A stretch of 64,000 bases of DNA from Pectobacterium actinidiae (GCF_000803315.1 NZ_JRMH01000001.1:1798001-1862000), one strand, 5' to 3'; shown: positions 48,689 to 58,326, counted from the stretch's first letter. The notes: a model not told the origin generated them from the letters alone. A program made the numbers and translations.

Positions 48689-49306
48689 TTAAGACAGCGG
48701 GATCATGACGTGCTTCTGATACGCCGGACGTTCGGTGAGTTGCTGATACCAGCGTTCCAGATGAGGATGTGACTGCTGCTCAATGGGCATATTCAGCCAG
48801 CCGTAAGCAATACAGCCTAGCGGAATATCGCCAATGCCAAACTGTTCGCCGGATAGCCACGGTTGATTAGCCAGAACGGTATCGACAATATCGAACAGAC
48901 GTTCGCATTCGGCGATGCCTTTCTGTACTAACGCCATATCGCGTTTTTCCGGCGCAACGCGCACCATATTAATGAACACCGGTCCGAAAAAGACGGCGAA
49001 GGAGGTGGCCCAGTCCATCCACTTCTCAGCACTTGCGCGTTTTCCCGCATCGGCAATATACAGCGAATCCTGACCATACTGTGCCGCCAGATAACGCACG
49101 ATAGTATTGGATTCCCACAGCACCAGATCGTCGTCCCGCAAACAGGGGATGAGGCCATTCGGGTTCATCGCCAGATAATCGGCCTCATGGTTAAGACCGA
49201 ATTGTCCGCCTGCTGCAATATGCTGATAAGGCAGCGCCAGCTCTTCCGCGCACCACAGGACTTTCTTTACGTTGGTCGAGTTATCACGACCCCAAATCGT
49301 TATCAT
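48689..49306 (-). CDS. gstB: Glutathione S-transferase GstB (YliJ)
   Basis: A 205-residue cytosolic GST. The N-terminal thioredoxin-like domain has GRDNSTNVKKVLWCAEEL, MNPNGLIPCLRDD and LWESNTIVRYLAAQYG, matching E. coli GstB, which dehalogenates bromoacetate. The C-terminal helical domain ends RWYQQLTERPAYQKHVMIPLS. It is convergent with yliI (31-bp gap), as in E. coli. Confidence 0.92.
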   Translation of the reverse strand: MITIWGRDNSTNVKKVLWCAEELALPYQHIAAGGQFGLNHEADYLAMNPNGLIPCLRDDDLVLWESNTIVRYLAAQYGQDSLYIADAGKRASAEKWMDWATSFAVFFGPVFINMVRVAPEKRDMALVQKGIAECERLFDIVDTVLANQPWLSGEQFGIGDIPLGCIAYGWLNMPIEQQSHPHLERWYQQLTERPAYQKHVMIPLS

Positions 49307-49448
49307 ACTTGCCCCTTTCTTCGTGAAGCCTGTCCCGGTTATCCGCGACAGTCGATGAGAAATAATGATATGCCTTTTTAGTCTTTATGATTTAACTTGT
49401 CATTCTTAATAATGACAGCAAGTTACATTCAGACAGGAAAGTTACACA

Positions 49449-50294
49449 ATGACATTGACGCATTCTGTTCGCGCCGCGTTGGGCATTACACTGCTTGCCG
49501 CCGGTATGCAACTGGCCATCGCTAGCAGCGATCCACAGACGATCACGTTTGGCGTAGCACCCGGGCCGTATGGCGACATGGTGAATCTGGCCATCAAACC
49601 TGAGCTGGTGAAAAAAGGCTACAAGGTCGTCGTGCGTGAATTCAGCGATTATGTTCAGCCTAATCTAGCGCTGGCGAACGGCAGTATTGATGCCAACCTC
49701 TTCCAGCATACGCTGTATCTGGAGAAATTCGCCGCCGATAAAGGGTTAAAGATTTCCCCGTTGATTATCGTACCGACAGCCAGCATGGGCTTCTACTCGA
49801 AGAAAATCAAATCGCTGGATGAGCTGAAAAAAGGAGACGTAGTGACGCTCTCTAACGATGCCACCAATCTGGCTCGCGGTCTGCGTTTCCTGCAATCGAT
49901 AGGGCTAATTACGATTAAAGCGGATATCGATCCGACCAAAGCGTCAGAGAAAGATATTCTTGAAAACCCGCGTGGGTTGGTCTTCAAACCGATGGAAGCC
50001 GCCCAGTTGCCACGTACGTTGGATAGCGTGACAGCATCGCTGGTGAACGGCAATTTCGCGCTGGCATCCGGGATGAAACTGTCATCAGCCATTAAGCTGG
50101 AAACGCTGGATGAGAACTTGAAGAACGTTATTGCCGTGCGCACCGACGATCTCGATAAACCTTTTGTTAAAGATACCAAGGCGATTGTGGAATCACCCGC
50201 GTATGCTGCGGTGATCAACGATCCGGCGTTGATGTACAGTCAGTTCCAGAAACCGGAGTGGATGCAGGCGAAAACGCCAGCGCCCGCACAGTAG
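49449..50294 (+). CDS. MetQ/NlpA-type substrate-binding protein without lipobox
   Basis: The periplasmic binding component of a methionine-type ABC importer, 281 residues with the NlpA fold: ITFGVAPGPYGDMV, VREFSDYVQPNLALANGSIDANLFQHTLYLE and LSNDATNLARGLRFLQ. E. coli MetQ is a lipoprotein, but here the signal peptide ends AIASSD with no cysteine, so export as a soluble protein is expected. The likely ligand is methionine or a related small compound; I see no MetJ box upstream. It is followed by ATPase and permease genes after a hairpin. Confidence 0.87.
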   Translation: MTLTHSVRAALGITLLAAGMQLAIASSDPQTITFGVAPGPYGDMVNLAIKPELVKKGYKVVVREFSDYVQPNLALANGSIDANLFQHTLYLEKFAADKGLKISPLIIVPTASMGFYSKKIKSLDELKKGDVVTLSNDATNLARGLRFLQSIGLITIKADIDPTKASEKDILENPRGLVFKPMEAAQLPRTLDSVTASLVNGNFALASGMKLSSAIKLETLDENLKNVIAVRTDDLDKPFVKDTKAIVESPAYAAVINDPALMYSQFQKPEWMQAKTPAPAQ

Positions 50295-50321
50295 GTTTCA
50301 GGTTACACAACATCGCTTTTG

Positions 50322-50350
50322 GCCGGTCTATGACCGGCTTTCTTCTTTTC
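50322..50350 (+). terminator. Hairpin with T-rich tail between binding protein and ATPase genes
   Basis: GCCGGTC-TAT-GACCGGC (7-bp perfect stem, 3-nt loop) is followed by TTTCTTCTTTTC. It sits inside the apparent operon, so it probably attenuates rather than ends transcription and would raise binding-protein mRNA over ATPase and permease. Confidence 0.7.
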
Positions 50351-50375
50351 CGCTCAGGCCAGGAGTTTGCGGATA

Positions 50376-51392
50376 ATGATTGAGTTAGAAGGGGTTAGCG
50401 TTGACTTCTCGCAAGGGGATCAGCCAGAAAATCGCGCGGTAGACAACGTGTCGTTGCACATCCCGCGTGGTGAAATTTATGGGATTGTCGGCACCAGCGG
50501 CGCGGGGAAAAGCACGCTGCTGCGGACTATCAATCTCTTGCAGCGCCCGACATCAGGCCGTGTGCGCGTCAATGGCGTGCTCATCAGTGAATTGGCCGGG
50601 CAGCCGCTGCGGGAACAGCGGCAAAAAATCGGCATGATCTTTCAGCACTTCAACCTGATGCAGACGCGTACGGTGGCGGAAAACGTGGCATTCAGTCTGA
50701 AAGCTGCTGGGAAATCCCGTGCAGATATCGCGGCGCGGGTGCCGGAAATCCTGAACGTGGTAGGGCTGACGGATAAAGCCTTGTCGTATCCGGCGCAGCT
50801 CAGCGGCGGTCAAAAACAGCGCGTGGGTATCGCCAGAGCCATTGCCAACGATCCCGAAGTGTTACTGTGCGATGAGCCAACGTCAGCGCTCGATCTGGAA
50901 ACCTCAGCCGCTATTCTGGCGTTGCTAAAAGAGATTAACGAGAAACTGGGCATTACCATCGTGCTGATTTCTCATGAGATGAGCGTGATTAAGGCCGTCT
51001 GCGATCGGGTGGCGGTGATGACGGGCGGTCGGGTTGTGGAAGAGGGCGATGTTTTTGATATTTTCGCGACGCCGCAGCACGCATTTACCCGCCAACTGGT
51101 GGCTCATACGCTCGATCTGGCGTTGCCACCTCGCTTGCTGGAGGATTTACAGGGCACCTTATTGAAAATTCTGTTCGTTGGCGAATCGGCGGAGCAACCC
51201 GTGCTGTCGGACGTTGCGACGCGCTTTGGCGTGTCGGTCAATATCCTGCACGGTAAGATCGAATACATCGGCAATCGTGCGCTAGGCATCCTCGTCGCGC
51301 TATTGACCCATCCATCTGACCCCGTAAAAGTGACGGAAGCGGTGGAACATATTCAGGTAAGAACGGCGAACGTGGAGGTGCTGCATGGCTGA
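50376..51392 (+). CDS. MetN-type ABC transporter ATPase
   Basis: The ATP-binding subunit of a methionine-type importer, 338 residues. Walker A GTSGAGKST is near 38, signature LSGGQKQRVGIA, Walker B LLCDEPTSALD, H-loop VLISHEM. A C-terminal NIL (ACT-like) regulatory domain (about 260-338) in the family binds methionine for transinhibition. I start it at ATG 50376 (MIELEGVSV), 10 bp after AGGAG; the frame extends to a TTG three codons earlier. It overlaps the permease gene by 8 bp. Confidence 0.92.
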   Translation: MIELEGVSVDFSQGDQPENRAVDNVSLHIPRGEIYGIVGTSGAGKSTLLRTINLLQRPTSGRVRVNGVLISELAGQPLREQRQKIGMIFQHFNLMQTRTVAENVAFSLKAAGKSRADIAARVPEILNVVGLTDKALSYPAQLSGGQKQRVGIARAIANDPEVLLCDEPTSALDLETSAAILALLKEINEKLGITIVLISHEMSVIKAVCDRVAVMTGGRVVEEGDVFDIFATPQHAFTRQLVAHTLDLALPPRLLEDLQGTLLKILFVGESAEQPVLSDVATRFGVSVNILHGKIEYIGNRALGILVALLTHPSDPVKVTEAVEHIQVRTANVEVLHG

Positions 51393-52044
51393 TTTATGGA
51401 TCGATCTGGTCGCGGCGTTTGGCGAAACGTTCCAGATGGTGGGGATTTCCACACTGTTTGCCGTGATCGGCGGTTTACCGCTGGGGCTGCTGATTTACGT
51501 TACCGACAGAAACCTGTTCTGGCAAAACCGCGCCGTCTACCTGTTTGGCACCGTGCTGGTGAATATTATCCGCTCTATTCCCTTCGTGATTCTACTGGTC
51601 TTGCTGCTACCGCTGACGCAGCTTCTCTTAGGGAATACGATTGGGCCTGTGGCGGCGGCGGTGCCAATGTCGGTCGCAGCAATCGCATTTTATGCGCGTC
51701 TGGTGGATAGCGCGCTGCGTGAAATTGATCCCGGTATCGTGGAAGCGGCCGAAGCGTTTGGCGCCAGCCCGATGCGTATTATCGGCACGGTGCTGCTGCC
51801 AGAGGCGAAAGCGGGACTATTACGTGGCCTGACGATTACGCTGGTGAGCCTCATTGGTTATTCGGCGATGGCGGGCATTGTCGGCGGCGGCGGGGTGGGT
51901 GATTTGGCGATCCGCTTCGGTTATTACCGCTATGAAACCGAGGTGATGGTGATTACCGTTATTGCGCTGGTTATTCTGGTGCAGGTGGTACAGACGCTGG
52001 GCGACTGGCTGTCAAAACGTGCAGATAAGCGCGAACGCCGCTAA
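51385..52044 (+). CDS. MetI-type ABC transporter permease
   Basis: A 219-residue inner-membrane permease of the methionine uptake family with five hydrophobic segments. The ATPase-coupling EAA loop reads EAAEAFGASPMRIIGTVLLPEA and is followed by GYSAMAGIVGGGGVGDLA, characteristic of MetI. It overlaps the ATPase gene by 8 bp, so the two are coupled. Since metNIQ is normally found next to gmhB in enterobacteria, this is probably a second system inserted between gstB and dacC. Confidence 0.92.
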   Translation: MADLWIDLVAAFGETFQMVGISTLFAVIGGLPLGLLIYVTDRNLFWQNRAVYLFGTVLVNIIRSIPFVILLVLLLPLTQLLLGNTIGPVAAAVPMSVAAIAFYARLVDSALREIDPGIVEAAEAFGASPMRIIGTVLLPEAKAGLLRGLTITLVSLIGYSAMAGIVGGGGVGDLAIRFGYYRYETEVMVITVIALVILVQVVQTLGDWLSKRADKRERR

Positions 52045-52329
52045 TAGAATGTCCAACCGCTGGCACGAGGGCGTCTGCGTGACTATGTCCTCGTGCTATC
52101 CACTACTTTTCTGGTCGTCCTGCCTTCTGCATTTTCAGACATTCCTTACTTTTCCCTAAGTCCTTTTTTTATCTGCCTTTTTTGAGAAACTTTCATTTCT
52201 TTGACTATCTTTACAGAATGAACGGTTTTCATCCCATAGATGACGAGTTACCTTTATGTGTTACTAAAGTTTTCAAAACATATTGAAAATTAAGAATTTT
52301 TAACGACTGATGGATATCGCGGCGAACTC

Positions 52330-53535
52330 ATGAAAACAACTCCTTTCCTGACCAGACTCACGTCTTTCTCTGTAGGTACGGTATTGCTTGTCGGTGTAGT
52401 GCCATTCACCTATGCGGAACAGTTGCCAGCGGTGCCGCAGATTGATGCCAAAGCCTATATCCTGATCGATCACCACAGCGGTAAAGTGCTGGCAGAAAGC
52501 AATGCCGATGAACGTCTTGACCCTGCCAGCCTGACAAAAATTATGGCGAGCTATGTGATTGGGCAGGCGATCAAATCCGGTAAAATTCGTCCGACGGATG
52601 AAGTGACTGTAGGAAACGATGCCTGGGCAACCGGCAATCCGGCACTGCGCGGTTCGTCGCTGATGTTCCTTAAGCCGGGCGACCGCATCCCTGTTTCTGA
52701 GTTAAATAAAGGCATTGTCATTCAGTCAGGCAATGATGCCAGCATCGCGCTGGCGGATTATGTCGCGGGCAGTCAGGATGCGTTCGTTAGCCTGATGAAC
52801 AATTATGCGAAGGCACTTAACCTGACGAATACGCATTTTCTTACCGTGCACGGTCTTGATGCACCGGGGCAATATAGCACCGCGCGTGATATGGCTCTGT
52901 TAGGGCAGGCGCTGATTCGCGATGTGCCAGAAGAATACGCGTTGCACAAGGAAAAAGAGTTCACCTTCAATAACATTCGCCAGCCTAACCGTAACCGTCT
53001 GCTGTGGAGCACTAACCTGAACGTGGATGGCGTGAAAACCGGCCACACTAGCGGGGCGGGGCACAATCTGGTGGCCTCGGCTACCGAAGGCAATATGCGC
53101 CTGATTTCTGTGGTGCTGGGGGCACAAACGGATGCCATTCGCTTCCGTGAAAGTGAAAAACTGCTCACCTGGGGCTTCCGCTTTTTCGAAACGGTAACGC
53201 CTATCAAAACGGATGCGCCTTTTACCACGCAGCGAGTCTGGTTTGGTACCGAGAAAGAAGCACGGCTTGGCGTCGCGCAGGATGCTGCACTGACCATCCC
53301 GAAAGGACAAATGAAAAACCTGAAAGCCAGCTTCACGCTCAGTCAGCCGCAGCTTTCCGCACCGTTAACCAAGAATCAGGTTGTCGGCACTATCGACTTC
53401 CAACTGGATGGCAAGAGCATCGGACAGCGCGAACTGGTCGCGATGGAGGATATTCCAGAGGCAGGTTTCTTTAGCCGCCTCTGGGATACGGTGATGATGA
53501 AGGTGCAGCAGTGGTTCGGTGGGTTATTCGGTTAA
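52330..53535 (+). CDS. dacC: D-alanyl-D-alanine carboxypeptidase DacC (PBP6)
   Basis: A periplasmic penicillin-binding protein that trims the terminal D-Ala from peptidoglycan pentapeptides. The 401-residue sequence starts with a signal peptide (cleavage near TYAEQ). The catalytic triad motifs are Ser67-x-x-Lys70 (SLTK), Ser133-Gly-Asn (SGN) and Lys236-Thr-Gly (KTG). A beta-rich PBP5_C domain follows, and an amphipathic C-terminal helix (about 380-401; [17 protein letters not shown]) anchors it to the membrane. It is convergent with deoR, and the stop codons overlap in TTAA. Confidence 0.95.
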   Translation: MKTTPFLTRLTSFSVGTVLLVGVVPFTYAEQLPAVPQIDAKAYILIDHHSGKVLAESNADERLDPASLTKIMASYVIGQAIKSGKIRPTDEVTVGNDAWATGNPALRGSSLMFLKPGDRIPVSELNKGIVIQSGNDASIALADYVAGSQDAFVSLMNNYAKALNLTNTHFLTVHGLDAPGQYSTARDMALLGQALIRDVPEEYALHKEKEFTFNNIRQPNRNRLLWSTNLNVDGVKTGHTSGAGHNLVASATEGNMRLISVVLGAQTDAIRFRESEKLLTWGFRFFETVTPIKTDAPFTTQRVWFGTEKEARLGVAQDAALTIPKGQMKNLKASFTLSQPQLSAPLTKNQVVGTIDFQLDGKSIGQRELVAMEDIPEAGFFSRLWDTVMMKVQQWFGGLFG

Positions 53536-54305
53536 TTCCCCGCGTGGATGAACTGAATACCATTGTTGGAAAAATAGCGTAAGTAGGATTCGCTCGGTGC
53601 GCTGTCGGAAATGACTGTATCAAACAGCGTCATCGGGCCGATACAGGCGCGTTTAATCTGACCGAACTTGCTGCTATCCGCCACAATAATGATTCGTTGT
53701 GCGGTTGCCATCGCGCGTTGCTTCATACCCAGTTCGGCAAAGTTAAAGCAGGTGGCGCCCGCAGTCAGCTCAATACCCGCCGCAGAGATAAAGGCTTTAT
53801 TCGGGCAGATGTTGTCCAGCTCGCTACGCTGGTTGAGCGGGGTAAAAATCGCGTTATCTGGATGGTATTCCCCGCCGCACAAAATGACTCTGCACGCCTT
53901 TTTTTCCTGTAGCGCTAAAAACGTGTTCAGGGAATAGCAAATAGCAGTAAAAGGTAATTCATCAGGAATGGCATCAATGATGAAGGGAATTGTGGTGCCA
54001 CAGTCGAAAAAAACAGTATCGTTTGCTTCCACCAGATAGGCTGCGGCGGTACCGATAGCCTGCTTTTCTCTTACGTGTTTGCTCTGCTGATCGGAGACAA
54101 AATAATTCGTGACACCGTTATTCTTCAGGTCGCTAACGACATAGCCGCCGAGCAGCATGACGCTGGTGGAATCTGCATTCAGATCGCGGCGCACGGTCAT
54201 TTCGGACACGCCGAGTAGCTGTGCGGCGTCTTTAAGATGGAGTTTATCGGTTTTCTTTAATGCCTGAGCCAGTCTGCCGATTCGTTCGTCGCGCCGCGTT
54301 TCCAT
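53532..54305 (-). CDS. deoR: Deoxyribose operon repressor DeoR
   Basis: A DeoR-family repressor of nucleoside and deoxyribose catabolism, induced by deoxyribose-5-phosphate. The 257-residue sequence begins [17 protein letters not shown], with a winged HTH ([19 protein letters not shown]) and the sugar-phosphate sensor domain ([29 protein letters not shown]). The start at 54305 has AGGGAA 6 bp upstream; the frame is open 38 codons earlier into deoC. It is encoded 31 bp below deoC on the same strand, so it is probably autoregulated through the operator upstream of deoC. Confidence 0.93.
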   Translation of the reverse strand: METRRDERIGRLAQALKKTDKLHLKDAAQLLGVSEMTVRRDLNADSTSVMLLGGYVVSDLKNNGVTNYFVSDQQSKHVREKQAIGTAAAYLVEANDTVFFDCGTTIPFIIDAIPDELPFTAICYSLNTFLALQEKKACRVILCGGEYHPDNAIFTPLNQRSELDNICPNKAFISAAGIELTAGATCFNFAELGMKQRAMATAQRIIIVADSSKFGQIKRACIGPMTLFDTVISDSAPSESYLRYFSNNGIQFIHAGN

Positions 54306-54336
54306 AAAATTCCCTGCTAATAAGCTATTTTTGTTG

Positions 54337-55005
54337 TTAGTAGTTTCCTGCTGTGGCCGTTTCACCTGAAACAATAGCGACGCCTGAGCTAGTGCCGATG
54401 CGCGTGGCGCCTGCTTCAATCATACGCTGTGCCGTTTGGCGATCGCGAACCGCGCCGGATGCCTTGACACCCATCTCGCTGCCGACTGTGCTACGCATCA
54501 ATCGAACATGTTCTTCACGTGCGCCGCCCGTACTGAAACCGGTAGACGTTTTGACGAAAGCGACATCCAACTGACGACACATTTCACACACCACGACAAT
54601 CTGTTCGTCATCAAGCAGACAAGTTTCCAATATTACCTTCAACGGTATAGCGGCGCAAACCTCACGTACGGCCTGAATATCTGCTTTGACGGCAGCAATA
54701 TTCCCGCTTTTCAGCCAGCCAACGTTAATCACCATATCGATCTCCTGGGCACCAGCATCAATTGCCGCTTTCGCTTCAAAAGCCTTGCTGGATGTCAGGC
54801 CTGCACCAAGAGGGAAACCAATAACCGAGCATACCTGAACCTCAGTGCCTTTCAGTTTGTCGGCCACGAAAGGGACGTAACCTGAGTTAACGCAGACGGC
54901 ATAAAAACGGTGAGCGATCGCTTCATCGCACAGGGTGGTGATTTGCTGTTCGGTGGCATTGGCTGCTAACAGTGTGTGGTCGATATAGCGTGCGTAGTCA
55001 GTCAT
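54337..55005 (-). CDS. deoC: Deoxyribose-phosphate aldolase DeoC
   Basis: Cleaves 2-deoxyribose-5-phosphate to acetaldehyde and glyceraldehyde-3-phosphate. It is a class I aldolase TIM barrel of 222 residues, the short form of the family (the E. coli enzyme is about 259). The Schiff-base Lys152 lies in [10 protein letters not shown] and the second active-site Lys181 in [16 protein letters not shown] and the phosphate loop GTSSG are present. It is in an operon with deoR. In E. coli deoC is in deoCABD far from deoR, so the local pairing differs. Confidence 0.95.
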   Translation of the reverse strand: MTDYARYIDHTLLAANATEQQITTLCDEAIAHRFYAVCVNSGYVPFVADKLKGTEVQVCSVIGFPLGAGLTSSKAFEAKAAIDAGAQEIDMVINVGWLKSGNIAAVKADIQAVREVCAAIPLKVILETCLLDDEQIVVVCEMCRQLDVAFVKTSTGFSTGGAREEHVRLMRSTVGSEMGVKASGAVRDRQTAQRMIEAGATRIGTSSGVAIVSGETATAGNY

Positions 55006-55099
55006 GGTTAATCCTCGGTGATATCGATAAGAAATCAGATAGCGTGATTATGACACTCAATGATTTTCATGTCACAAAAATAACAATAAAATTAAATTT

Positions 55100-55115
55100 T
55101 GTTATTTTAATAACA
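55100..55115. promoter_or_regulatory. DeoR operator upstream of deoC
   Basis: TGTTATTTTAATAACA fits the DeoR operator form TGTTA-N6-TAACA (E. coli TGTTAGAATTCTAACA), inside a longer 22-bp palindrome (55097-55118). It is 95 bp upstream of the deoC start. A further TAACA at 55081-55085 could give a weaker second site. Confidence 0.75.
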
Positions 55116-55174
55116 AAAAAGAAATCAATGTAATACCTGTGATGGGGAGGATGAGAAAGTGGGGGGAAGCGTAT

Positions 55175-55257
55175 AAAAGAAAACGCCCATCGTTCTTGAA
55201 CCTGAAAGGCGGGAACGATGGGCTCCTCAATAAGGGGAATCAAAGAAAAGCAGTGGC
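55175..55257 (-). ncRNA. rybB: RybB, sigma-E-dependent Hfq-binding sRNA
   Basis: About 83 nt on the minus strand. The 5' end GCCACTGCTTTTCTTTGAT carries the seed that in E. coli represses many outer-membrane protein mRNAs under envelope stress. The 3' end is a strong terminator, 11-bp perfect stem GCCCATCGTTC / GAACGATGGGC followed by TTTTCTTTT, typical of Hfq sRNAs. A consensus sigma-E promoter lies exactly upstream. The location beside ybjL is the same as in E. coli. The middle (CCCCTTATTGAGGA) differs from the E. coli sequence as I remember it. Confidence 0.94.
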
Positions 55258-55263
55258 ACTTAT

Positions 55264-55290
55264 TCAGACTTTAAGGCAAAGAAAAAGTTC
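55264..55290 (-). promoter_or_regulatory. Sigma-E promoter of rybB
   Basis: On the minus strand, GAACTT (55290-55285), a 16-bp spacer, then TCTGA (55268-55264), with the RybB 5' G seven bases further on. This fits the extracytoplasmic-stress sigma factor consensus closely. Confidence 0.9.
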
Positions 55291-55330
55291 TGGTTTTTAA
55301 AAAATAATATTGACGATTTTTTACATTTTG

Positions 55331-57019
55331 TCAGCCGGGCAGCTCAGGCCAAATAACCACGATAAGTGAACCCGCTAAGGTGAGTAGCACGTTAGCGATA
55401 GCATAGGTACCCGCATAACCGAGCGCAGGGATGTTACTGCGTGCCGTATCGCTGATAATTTCCATTGCAGGTGCGCAAGTTCGTGCACCCATCATGGCAC
55501 CAAACAGCAGCGCACGGTTCATTTTCAGCACATACGCACCAAACAGAAAACAAATCACTACTGGCAGCAGACTAACAATCAGCCCTGAAGCCAGCATCTG
55601 GATACCGACTTCTCCCAGACTACTGTTGATGGTGCTACCTGCACTTAGGCCAACGCCAGCCATAAAGACCATCAGGCCGAATTCTTTGACCATGTTAAGC
55701 GCGCCTTGTGGAATGTAGCCGAAAGTCGGGTGGTTGGCACGCAGGAACCCCAGCATGATACCGGCGAACAGCAACCCAGCTGCGTTACCGATACCAAAGG
55801 TGAAGTTGCTGAATTGGATGGTAATCAGTCCGACCATTATGCCGATGACAAAAAAGGCGCAGAAGGCGAGCAGATCGGTGACCTGACTATGAATAGAAAT
55901 GAACCCGATTCTATCGGCAATGCTTTTTACCCGTCTGGCATCCCCGCTGACCTGCAAGACATCGCCTTTATTCAGGACGACGTTATCATCAATCGGCATT
56001 TCAATCTGGCTACGAACAATGCGGTTGAGGAAACAGCCGTGATCGGTCAGCTTCAATTGGCTCAAACGTTTGCCCACAGCATTGTGATTCTTGACGACGA
56101 CTTCTTCCGTCACGATGCGCATGTCCAGCAAATCGCGGTCGAAAACCTCCTTGCCATCGCGGAAATTGGAATTCAGACGGGAATGGGCATCGGGATAGCC
56201 GACCAGCGCAATCTCATCGCCGATTTGTAAGACGGCATCACCATCAGGGTTGGCCAAAATCCCGTTACGTCGGATGCGTTCGATGTAGCAACCGGTTTGT
56301 CGATAGATCCCCAGCTCGCGCAAATTCTTGCCGTCCGCCCAATCAACCAGCTCCGGCCCGACGCGATAGGCGCGAATCACTGGCAGATAGACTTTTCTCT
56401 GGCTGTCTGGGTCTAATCCGCGCTCACGTGCAATTTGCTGAGCGCTGGTGGGTAAATCCTGATGCTGGAGTTTGGGCAGGTAGCGTGCGCCAAAAATGAG
56501 GCTGACCAGACCGACCAGATACGTCAGCGCATAGCCCAAACTCAGGTGATCTTGCTCAATACTGAGCTGGTTACCCAAGCTGGCAGTATTGCGCAGCGTG
56601 TCGCCCGCACCGACCAATACCGGCGTTGAGGTCATGGATCCGGCTAGCATCCCTGCCGTCAGGCCAATTCCCCAACCAAAGAGTTTACCTAAGCCTAACG
56701 CCAGTAACATGGCGCTGCCGACCATCACTAGCGCTAGCATGAAATAATTCTTTCCGTCGCGGAAGAAGATAGAAAAGAAATTCGGCCCGGCTTCCACGCC
56801 CACGCAAAAAATAAATAACATAAAACCGAGGCTCAGCGCTTCGGTATTAATCGAAAAATGCTGTTGGCCGAGTAATAAAGAAACAACTAAAACTCCAATA
56901 GAATTACCGAGTTGTACTGGTCCTAAGCGCAATTTCCCCAGGCAGAGTCCTAATGAAAGAACCACGAATAAAAGTAGAATGTAATTCCCATTTAACAAAT
57001 CAGCGACGTTTATATTCAT
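55331..57019 (-). CDS. ybjL: Putative transporter YbjL (AspT/YidE-YbjL family)
   Basis: A 562-residue inner-membrane protein. Two blocks of 4-6 membrane segments (about 1-180 and 385-562) flank two cytoplasmic RCK_C/TrkA-C domains (about 200-375) with [21 protein letters not shown] and [16 protein letters not shown]. Transport motifs are [27 protein letters not shown] and [18 protein letters not shown]. The AspT relative is an aspartate:alanine exchanger; the YbjL substrate is unproven. I start it at [11 protein letters not shown] (57019), matching E. coli; the frame is open 15 codons earlier. Confidence 0.93.
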   Translation of the reverse strand: MNINVADLLNGNYILLLFVVLSLGLCLGKLRLGPVQLGNSIGVLVVSLLLGQQHFSINTEALSLGFMLFIFCVGVEAGPNFFSIFFRDGKNYFMLALVMVGSAMLLALGLGKLFGWGIGLTAGMLAGSMTSTPVLVGAGDTLRNTASLGNQLSIEQDHLSLGYALTYLVGLVSLIFGARYLPKLQHQDLPTSAQQIARERGLDPDSQRKVYLPVIRAYRVGPELVDWADGKNLRELGIYRQTGCYIERIRRNGILANPDGDAVLQIGDEIALVGYPDAHSRLNSNFRDGKEVFDRDLLDMRIVTEEVVVKNHNAVGKRLSQLKLTDHGCFLNRIVRSQIEMPIDDNVVLNKGDVLQVSGDARRVKSIADRIGFISIHSQVTDLLAFCAFFVIGIMVGLITIQFSNFTFGIGNAAGLLFAGIMLGFLRANHPTFGYIPQGALNMVKEFGLMVFMAGVGLSAGSTINSSLGEVGIQMLASGLIVSLLPVVICFLFGAYVLKMNRALLFGAMMGARTCAPAMEIISDTARSNIPALGYAGTYAIANVLLTLAGSLIVVIWPELPG

Positions 57020-57393
57020 GGAATGTAACTTGTTGTTTACCAGTAAGTTCTTGATGTTATTCATTATAGCGGCTAGATTTAGCCATGAAATGCATGAATT
57101 CCCGTGACGGTATCAATACGCGTCAGCTGAAAGGAATCAGCCTCGTTCAGTATAATTTATCCGATAAAAATTGTTCAGTGTAATTCTTGTTTAATTTAAT
57201 GATTGTGGTGTCGCTGTTGAAGAAATACGGTGGTGAACGTCTTTTTTTTGCGGACAACCGTATGTCGAATAAATCGTAGCGAAGCCTCATGTTTTTCATG
57301 TCGGGGAATAGATACACCAATCATTTTTACCATGCCGCATATTTTCGGTATCGGGTTGATGCAGGTTGGGAGGCATATTGATAGGGGCGATTT
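57020..57393. other. Intergenic region between divergent ybjL and ybjM
   Basis: No gene supported. It presumably holds the promoters of both genes; I see no clear operator or repeat. AT-rich near the ybjL side. Confidence 0.55.
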
Positions 57394-57765
57394 ATGGCAA
57401 GAAATAAAGGTTGGGTCGGTGCGACCTGCTGTTTTTTATTGTTCACCGTCGTGTTTCTGAGTCAAAAAATTGAGGTATCAGAGGTTGCGGTGGGGGATGG
57501 GTTGCGCGGTAGTCCGGGGATGCTGCTTTTTCTGCTGCCCGGTATGGTGGCCTGCTTCCTTTCTGCGCGTGGTCGCCTGCTTTACCCGCTGTTTGGCGCG
57601 CTGGCGGCGATGCCCGTGTGCTTGCTGGCGCTCCACTTGTGGAATACGCCTATGCGCTCTTTCTGGCAAGAGTTGGCCTACGTAATGAGTGCGGTCTTTT
57701 GGTGTGTGCTGGGTGCCATGGGCGTGTTGTGTTTGCGCAGTCTGTATCGACGCTATCTTCGTTGA
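57394..57765 (+). CDS. ybjM: Inner-membrane protein YbjM
   Basis: A 123-residue protein with four hydrophobic segments: about 8-25, 40-60, 63-80 and 92-113. Position between ybjL and grxA and similar length identify it with E. coli YbjM, whose function is unknown. The C-terminus is short and basic (LRSLYRRYLR). Convergent with grxA. Confidence 0.82.
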   Translation: MARNKGWVGATCCFLLFTVVFLSQKIEVSEVAVGDGLRGSPGMLLFLLPGMVACFLSARGRLLYPLFGALAAMPVCLLALHLWNTPMRSFWQELAYVMSAVFWCVLGAMGVLCLRSLYRRYLR

Positions 57766-57787
57766 GAAGTTTCTATTCCTGCCCCAT

Positions 57788-57813
57788 AAAAAAGCGCGGA
57801 CTGTCGCCGCGCT
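57788..57813 (-). terminator. Rho-independent terminator of grxA
   Basis: On the minus strand AGCGCGG / CCGCGCT (7-bp stem, 7-nt loop) is followed by six T. It lies 22 bp beyond the grxA stop, between convergent grxA and ybjM. Confidence 0.85.
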
Positions 57814-57834
57814 GTTGTGTTGTCAGTTTGATGA

Positions 57835-58101
57835 TTATGACTGGAACAGGGCCAGGTGCTCTTTGGCATAGGCTTCAAAATCAGTACAGCCGCCGATGTG
57901 TTTTTCATCCAGGAAAATCTGCGGTACGGTTTCAACCGGCTTTCCTACCGTCTTGGACAAATCTTCTTTCGAGATGCCTTCTGCGTGGATGTCTACATAG
58001 CGGAAGCTGAAGTCATCACGTTGCTCGGTCAGTTTCTCTGCCAGTTCTTTCGCACGTACACAGTAAGGGCAAGCTGGGCGCCCGAAAATTACAGCGAACA
58101 T
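57835..58101 (-). CDS. grxA: Glutaredoxin 1
   Basis: A small thiol-disulfide oxidoreductase (88 residues) that uses glutathione to reduce ribonucleotide reductase, PAPS reductase and OxyR. The dithiol active site is Cys11-Pro-Tyr-Cys14, and the glutathione-binding cis-Pro (TVPQIF) and GGCTDFEAY are present. Divergent from nfsA across 225 bp. E. coli has ybjC in that gap; here no ybjC frame is visible. Confidence 0.97.
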   Translation of the reverse strand: MFAVIFGRPACPYCVRAKELAEKLTEQRDDFSFRYVDIHAEGISKEDLSKTVGKPVETVPQIFLDEKHIGGCTDFEAYAKEHLALFQS

Positions 58102-58326
58102 GTAAACTCCTTTGTAAAATTAGAAAAATGTTCTCATTCTTGAAACGTATAGCGTGACGCCTATTAAACACAAGGTCACGGCTAAAAGTGTTACGGTTAA
58201 TGAGGTTACTGCGAATTACGCTACTATGCCTGTATTCATTGATGAAAAATAGTAGTCATTACCTGTTACAACGATTTGCATCAGCTATCGATGATGAAAT
58301 AACTTTACCGACTGAAGGATGCCAGT

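Noticed and set aside
49307..49448. MetJ operator upstream of the MetQ-like gene
   Set aside because: No tandem AGACGTCT-like repeats could be found in the interval.
58102..58326. ybjC between grxA and nfsA
   Set aside because: E. coli has it here, but this 225-bp gap has no open frame of suitable length or sequence.
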